The notes under the pieces were generated by a model. The model was not told the origin of the DNA and ran no database searches. It saw only the letters and a program-made list of their open reading frames with translations. From contig JAKDKP010000046.1 of NCBI GenBank assembly GCA_030453285.1, forward strand, positions 1 through 9,347: a DNA stretch of 9,347 nucleotides, written 5' to 3'. Shown here piece by piece: positions 6,095 through 9,347 of this stretch. The DNA is from Propionibacteriales bacterium (GTDB lineage Bacteria; Actinomycetota; Actinomycetes; Propionibacteriales; Propionibacteriaceae). A program made the translations under genes and the position numbers. How positions within the stretch are numbered: the first letter of the stretch is position 1; every line of letters starts with the position of its first letter.

Positions 6095-6483
6095 CTACGA
6101 CATTCCGACCGCCAAGATCACCAGCACGCGGTCGGGATGGCCATCGACCTTGTGCCCGACCCATCGATGACCCATCGACCTCGTGACCGACCAGCGATCG
6201 GCCGGGAGGCGCGGGGCCCGCCCATACACCTCCGGGGACTTGATCCGAGTTCTGATTCGGTGCAGCCTCCCGGGGACCCATCGGATGCCGAGACCGAGCA
6301 GCAGCCCGGTGATCAGTGTGACGAATCCGATGACCAGCATCGGCGCCACCACGAAGGTTCCCAACGCCTGATAGGCCAACGATCTGGTGGTCACGTCGCC
6401 GGCCAGCGCTCCCGCACCGACCAGGACTGTCCGGGCGATCCAGTGCAGAACGGACCGGAACCTGATCACTGATCGCAGACATG
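6095..6483 (-). pseudogene. Probable frameshifted remnant of a small membrane protein
   Basis: A minus-strand frame from GTG 6469 gives 124 residues. About residues 10-55 form clear membrane segments, including VLHWIARTVLVGAGALAGDV and LGTFVVAPMLVIGFVTLITG, then LLLGLGIRW, a pattern resembling DUF2269-like actinobacterial membrane proteins (by eye). The best start signal, AAGGAGG five bases before an ATG at 6483, is in a different frame (MSAISDQVPVRSALDRPD), and GTG 6469 lies 18 bases from that site, too far. One indel between about 6440 and 6483 would join them. After GIRW the sequence (RLHRIRTRIKSPEVYGRAPRL onward) loses the expected last helix and runs into a degenerate 31-base duplication. 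A decayed gene is most likely. Alternatives are a short intact gene from GTG 6469 or programmed frameshifting. Confidence 0.5.
6141..6199. repeat. Degenerate 31-bp tandem duplication
   Basis: 6141-6161 and 6172-6192 match at 19 of 21 positions (ccatcgacct-gtg-ccgacc core), with a looser match to 6199. The repeat lies in the 3' part of the membrane-protein remnant and produces the similar peptide stretches RSMGHRWVG and HKVDGHPD there. It fits a decaying region. Confidence 0.6.
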
Positions 6484-6596
6484 GCGACCTCCTTCTCGAC
6501 TGTCCTCACTCTCGCCTCGTCGCCACAGATCGGCGTCAGCCTGTCGACGACACCTTGCGTACCGCACGCGACGTACGAGGCAGCGGACTCCGGTCG

Positions 6597-6652
6597 TAGG
6601 GTGTGTCCTGGCCGTGACACCTCCCGACCGGGCACCGGCGAGGGGATACCGT
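6597..6652 (+). promoter_or_regulatory. Candidate -10 elements for the hydrolase gene
   Basis: TACCGT (6647-6652) is a TAnnnT hexamer placed so that transcription would start at about 6659, the first base of a GTG start. TAGGGT (6597-6602) is a second candidate. No -35 is convincing for either. The purine run GAGGGG (6640-6645) lies 13 bases before GTG 6659, too far for a good ribosome binding site. Confidence 0.3.
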
Positions 6653-6658
6653 GATCGG

Positions 6659-7351
6659 GTGACCATGATCAACGTCCCGACGGCTGCCGGCGAGATGCCC
6701 GCCCACCTGCACCTCCCCGATGACGACATCGGCCCGGGGCTGGTCCTGGTGCACGAGATCTTCGGCGTCAGCACGTACGTGCGGCAGCGGGCCGCCGATC
6801 TGGCGGCGATCGGATACGTGGTGCTCGTCCCGGAGTTCTACTGGCGCCTCGATCCGCCACCGATCGATGAAGCGGCCGAGGACTTCCTGCAGGTGGCGAT
6901 GGGGCTGGCCGAACAGACAGATTGGGCCGCCGCGGTCGACGACGGCGTGGCGGCGCTGCACCAGCTGGCCGGACTGGACACGGTCCGCGGACCGGTCGGG
7001 ATCGCCGGTTTCTGCTGGGGCGGCGGGCTGGCCTTCAACGTCGCCGCCGTCGCCGATCCGGCCGTGCTGGTCAGTTGGTACGGCTCCGCACTGCCGCAAT
7101 TGCTTGACCTCGCACCTCGGGTCACCGCGCCGAGCCTGCACCACTTCGGCACCGCCGACGCCTACATCGACGCCGAGGCTGTTGCCCGGATCAGGACTGC
7201 CGTCGCCGGACCCCGCACCGAGTTCGAGTTGTACGACGGCGCCGGGCACGCGTTCGACAATCCGCACCCGCTGTTCCACCACCCGGCGGCCAGTGCGGCA
7301 GCGTGGCAGCGCACCGCCGACTTCCTGGCACGCGAGCTGCCGGTCACCTGA
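6659..7351 (+). CDS. Dienelactone hydrolase family protein
   Basis: An alpha/beta hydrolase of about 230 residues, the usual family length, probably cytoplasmic with no signal peptide. Counting from ATG 6665, the family signature is complete: Glu31 in HEIFG, the nucleophile Cys117 in GFCWGG (116-120 region), Asp165 in GTADAYI and His195 in GAGHAF. In the family this Cys-Asp-His triad hydrolyses dienelactone to maleylacetate, but many members act on other esters or lactones, and no aromatic-degradation genes are near. The start could be GTG 6659 (leaderless, after TACCGT), ATG 6665 or the longer GTG 6614. Family resemblance begins at MINVPTAAGEMPAHL, so 6659 or 6665 is preferred. It ends eight bases before the convergent siderophore-interacting protein, and a shared role with iron uptake is not indicated. 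Confidence 0.9.
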   Translation: MTMINVPTAAGEMPAHLHLPDDDIGPGLVLVHEIFGVSTYVRQRAADLAAIGYVVLVPEFYWRLDPPPIDEAAEDFLQVAMGLAEQTDWAAAVDDGVAALHQLAGLDTVRGPVGIAGFCWGGGLAFNVAAVADPAVLVSWYGSALPQLLDLAPRVTAPSLHHFGTADAYIDAEAVARIRTAVAGPRTEFELYDGAGHAFDNPHPLFHHPAASAAAWQRTADFLARELPVT

Positions 7352-7359
7352 TCAACGCG

Positions 7360-8199
7360 TCAGCCCGCCCGACGTTCGGGACGCCAGTACGCGCAGAAGT
7401 CCACCCTCTCCTTGCCTGCGCCGGCCTCCTGCGCCAGGGCACGCAGCCGCAACACCGCGCCGGCCTCGCCGACGACGTAGACGTAGTCGCGTTCGGTCAA
7501 CTCGACCCCGGTGATCAATTCAGTCAGCACTGTGCCACTGGGTACGCCTGTGCGGATCCCCCACCGGACGTCGAGGTCTGCCCGGGTCACCAGCTCGCGG
7601 CGGTCCTCCGCGTGCGACACCTCGAGCAGGAACAGGGCGCGCTGTCCCTCCGGCAGGGCGGCCGCAATCCCCTCTGCGGCAGGGATACCGGTCTCATCAC
7701 CGATCATCACGACGGTCCCCTCGGGATCGACTCCGGCGGGATCGAAGAGGGTCCCCTGGTCGAGCAGGCCGATCACGTCTCCGGGTTGCGCGGCAATCGC
7801 CCAGCCGGCAGCGACGCCCTCCACCTGCCCCGACGCCGAGGCGTGCACGACGAAGTCGATGTCGATCTCCCAATCGTCGGCCACCCGACGGGCCGCCCGC
7901 ACGGTGTAGTTGCGGATGGTGGCCCGCTCCTCCTGGTCGAGCTCCTGCCAGCGCAGGTACCACCCCTCGTTTTCCCCGTACGGGACGACCGGCACCTCAC
8001 ACCGCACCCGAGGAAGGAACAACCGGACCCACTGGTCGTACCCCATCGGCGCGAAGGTGCGCCCCAGCAGCTCGTCGTGCCCGATGACGGTCACCCGAAC
8101 GAATCCCGGACTGAGGCGGGTGGTCGCCACCACGCGTACCAACAGCACTTCGGCTGCCTCCGGCTTCGTTGGCGTCGTACGGGCCTGCGACTCGGTCAT
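7360..8199 (-). CDS. Siderophore-interacting protein, FAD/NAD(P)H ferric-siderophore reductase
   Basis: A 279-residue cytoplasmic flavoprotein of the SIP (ViuB/FAD-binding 9) family, which reduces ferric siderophores after import so the iron is released. The N-terminal FAD-binding barrel contains RNYTVR (96-101), the flavin-binding signature. The linker DVIGLLDQGTLF (141-152) precedes the NAD(P)H domain with MIGDETGIPA (165-174). VGEAGAVLRLR (243-253) and the closing CAYWRPER (269-276) are typical of the family. Its ATG overlaps the upstream binding-protein stop as ATGA, so it is translationally coupled and transcribed from the iron-box promoter upstream of that gene. Length is normal for the family. 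The specific siderophore cannot be read from the sequence. Confidence 0.93.
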   Translation of the reverse strand: MTESQARTTPTKPEAAEVLLVRVVATTRLSPGFVRVTVIGHDELLGRTFAPMGYDQWVRLFLPRVRCEVPVVPYGENEGWYLRWQELDQEERATIRNYTVRAARRVADDWEIDIDFVVHASASGQVEGVAAGWAIAAQPGDVIGLLDQGTLFDPAGVDPEGTVVMIGDETGIPAAEGIAAALPEGQRALFLLEVSHAEDRRELVTRADLDVRWGIRTGVPSGTVLTELITGVELTERDYVYVVGEAGAVLRLRALAQEAGAGKERVDFCAYWRPERRAG

Positions 8200-9176
8200 C
8201 GGGTGGCCTTCTCCAGTTCGGGAATGATCTTGTCCAGGGCGTAGAGCTGCGATTCGACGGTGCCCAAGGAATAGGCCTGGGACAGGTCGCCGTCAATCAC
8301 CACGGCGCGGCCTTGAGCAACGGCGGGAACCGCAGTGAACAAGGGATCAGCGGTGATCTGGGATGTGTCGATGTAGATCGGGAAGGCGACGATCAGGTCG
8401 GCGTCGATGCGGCGCAGTTGTTCGGGCGACAGGCTCACCGAGAAGCCGCTGCCACCGGTGGGCAGTTCGGCGATCGCCGGATTCTGCACGAAGCCGAGGT
8501 TCTGCATGAACTGGACCCGCTCGCTGCCTTCGATGTAGGCGCCCCAGGTTTCGCTGGTACGGGTGACCGAGCTGACCGTCTGCCCCTTCCACTGCGGATG
8601 CGCGGCCGCCGCTTCGGCGAACGCGGTGTCCAACTTCGTCAGCAGTGCCTCGCCTTGCGCGGTCCGGCCGAGCGCCTGGGCGATCATGGTCGTCTGCTGC
8701 CGGGTGCTGGTCAGGTAGGCGTCCCCACCAGCCGGTACGCCGATCGTCGGTGCCAGCTCGGACAGTCGGTCATACCGCGCCCGGTCACCGGAGCTCTTGG
8801 TGTCCAGGATCAGGTCAGGTTGCAGCGCGGCGATGGCTTCGAAGTCGGGCTCCATGGTGGCGATCAGCATCGGTGGCTTGTCGTACCGTCCGGCCGCCCA
8901 TGGCCCGACTCCTTCGCCACCGAAGGCGAGCCAGTCCGAGGCACCGACCGGTTGGACGCCCAGGGCGAGAGCCACCTCGGCGTCCCCCCATCCGAGCGCA
9001 ACGACCGTGGTCGGCTGCTGTTCCACCACGACCTCACCGAACTTGGTGGCGATGGTGACCGGGAACGCTCCACCATCAGCGGCCCCACCGGGTCGGGCCT
9101 TGTCGGGCGCGGTCCCGCTGCAGCCAACCAACGCCAGAACCAGCAAGGCGGCGAGGACGAGTTTACTGAACTTCAC
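8196..9176 (-). CDS. Siderophore/iron ABC transporter substrate-binding lipoprotein
   Basis: A 326-residue FecB/FepB-type binding protein that captures ferric siderophore at the outer face of the membrane. A lipoprotein signal peptide (MKFSK, hydrophobic core 6-17, lipobox LVGC with Cys19) is followed by a Gly/Ala/Pro tether (20-38) and the periplasmic-binding fold. Features include TTVVALGWGDAEVALALGV (56-74), PDFEAIAALQPDLIL (110-124), and an end resembling other family members (AVVIDGDLSQAYSLGTVESQLYALDKIIPEL). Start is GTG 9176 with GGGAGG seven bases upstream. It is the first gene of the operon, behind a DtxR/IdeR box, and is coupled to the reductase gene. No permease or ATPase gene is present in the window, so these must lie elsewhere or be shared. 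Confidence 0.93.
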   Translation of the reverse strand: MKFSKLVLAALLVLALVGCSGTAPDKARPGGAADGGAFPVTIATKFGEVVVEQQPTTVVALGWGDAEVALALGVQPVGASDWLAFGGEGVGPWAAGRYDKPPMLIATMEPDFEAIAALQPDLILDTKSSGDRARYDRLSELAPTIGVPAGGDAYLTSTRQQTTMIAQALGRTAQGEALLTKLDTAFAEAAAAHPQWKGQTVSSVTRTSETWGAYIEGSERVQFMQNLGFVQNPAIAELPTGGSGFSVSLSPEQLRRIDADLIVAFPIYIDTSQITADPLFTAVPAVAQGRAVVIDGDLSQAYSLGTVESQLYALDKIIPELEKATR

Positions 9177-9190
9177 TGTGCTTCCTCCCG

Positions 9191-9210
9191 ACGGGCGACG
9201 ATCCGCCCGT
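9191..9210 (-). other. 5' leader stem-loop of the iron operon
   Basis: ACGGGCG (9191-9197) and CGCCCGT (9204-9210) form a perfect 7-bp, mostly G-C stem with a 6-base loop. It lies between the iron box and the ribosome binding site (9181-9189). If transcription starts near 9212, the hairpin would be at the very 5' end of the mRNA, where such structures can slow decay or affect initiation. The structure is seen; the function is inferred. Confidence 0.5.
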
Positions 9211-9211
9211 G

Positions 9212-9230
9212 CGAGGTGAGCCTAACCTAA
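9212..9230 (-). promoter_or_regulatory. DtxR/IdeR iron box upstream of the siderophore operon
   Basis: The plus-strand sequence cgaggtgagcctaacctaa matches the DtxR/IdeR consensus TTAGGTTAGSCTAACCTAA at 16 of 19 positions, with one half-site perfect. A minus-strand -10 candidate, TAGGCT (9224 to 9219), lies within the box. Iron-loaded DtxR/IdeR would therefore block RNA polymerase, repressing the binding protein and reductase when iron is plentiful. This mechanism is established for the regulator family; its use here is inferred from the match and the genes downstream. Confidence 0.85.
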
Positions 9231-9347
9231 GAGGTCCTGTCGAAGTGAACCCGGCCCGTGTCCGGACTCGGCTCTGTCGGCGAGGGTGTTGCTCAGCAGG
9301 GCTCAACTGGGCACGCGATCGCGCGGTCGTCATTCTCCACCTCGGCG
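9231..9347. other. Right-edge region without a supported gene
   Basis: No convincing gene is seen. A minus-strand ATG at 9333, preceded by GAGGTGGAG, opens a 56-codon frame ending at 9163, but it runs across the iron box and the signal-peptide start of the binding protein and has an Arg/Ser/Pro-rich composition. A -35 for the iron operon may lie here (TTCACT, 9249 to 9244 on the minus strand). Confidence 0.5.

Noticed and set aside
6558..6577. CGTAC-10-GTACG inverted repeat between the remnant and the hydrolase gene
   Set aside because: Only 5-bp arms, not placed on a convincing promoter; likely chance.
5898..6635. 246-residue N-terminal extension of the HNH protein
   Set aside because: The extra part has no DUF222 resemblance, overlaps the membrane-protein remnant, and a promoter ends exactly at ATG 5897.
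9163..9333. 56-codon minus-strand frame at the right edge with GAGGTGGAG before ATG 9333
   Set aside because: It crosses the iron box, the leader hairpin and the start of the binding-protein gene, and its composition is not protein-like.

Overview
This is a high-GC window with actinobacterial character. The evidence is a DtxR/IdeR-type iron box, a DUF222/13E12-type HNH protein, at least two gene starts that look leaderless, and very dense packing. Propionibacteriaceae is a guess from overall style, not something the sequence proves. No phage, IS element, CRISPR array, tRNA or rRNA was seen.

Layout. The left edge holds the probable start of a minus-strand gene (1-64). A plus-strand group follows: a CPBP-family membrane protease (130-870), a four-helix membrane protein (929-1327) and a small XRE/YozG-like regulator (1324-1515) whose start overlaps the preceding stop as ATGA. 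Convergent to it is a single-chain dihydroxyacetone kinase (DhaK-DhaL fusion, 1520-3295, minus) with a pentapeptide repeat in its DhaL half. Divergent from that kinase is a stand-alone HsdR-N-like PD-(D/E)xK nuclease (3462-4559, plus) with no HsdM or HsdS beside it. It abuts a convergent DUF222-HNH endonuclease gene (4560-5897, minus). Region 5898-6483 holds degenerate repeats, inverted repeats and a probably frameshifted membrane-protein remnant (6095-6483, minus). Next come a dienelactone-hydrolase-family gene (6659-7351, plus) and a convergent two-gene iron operon: a lipoprotein siderophore-binding protein (8196-9176, minus) coupled by ATGA to a siderophore-interacting FAD/NAD(P)H reductase (7360-8199, minus). 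A 16/19 DtxR/IdeR box lies upstream at 9212-9230. The last ~115 bases show no supported gene.

How the genes work together. The clearest unit is the iron operon: the lipoprotein captures ferric siderophore outside the membrane and the reductase releases the iron in the cytoplasm, under iron-dependent repression. The permease and ATPase are not in the window. The protease/membrane protein/regulator group may be a small envelope-response operon (inference). The other genes look like independent single-gene units. The three convergent junctions are 4, 0 and 8 bases wide, so there is no intergenic room for ordinary terminators.

Most of the window is ordinary accessory and housekeeping DNA; I see no clear new multi-gene system. 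The points most worth checking are the orphan HsdR-like nuclease, the coding minisatellite in DhaL, the frameshifted membrane gene, the leaderless starts and a strong excess of GATC.
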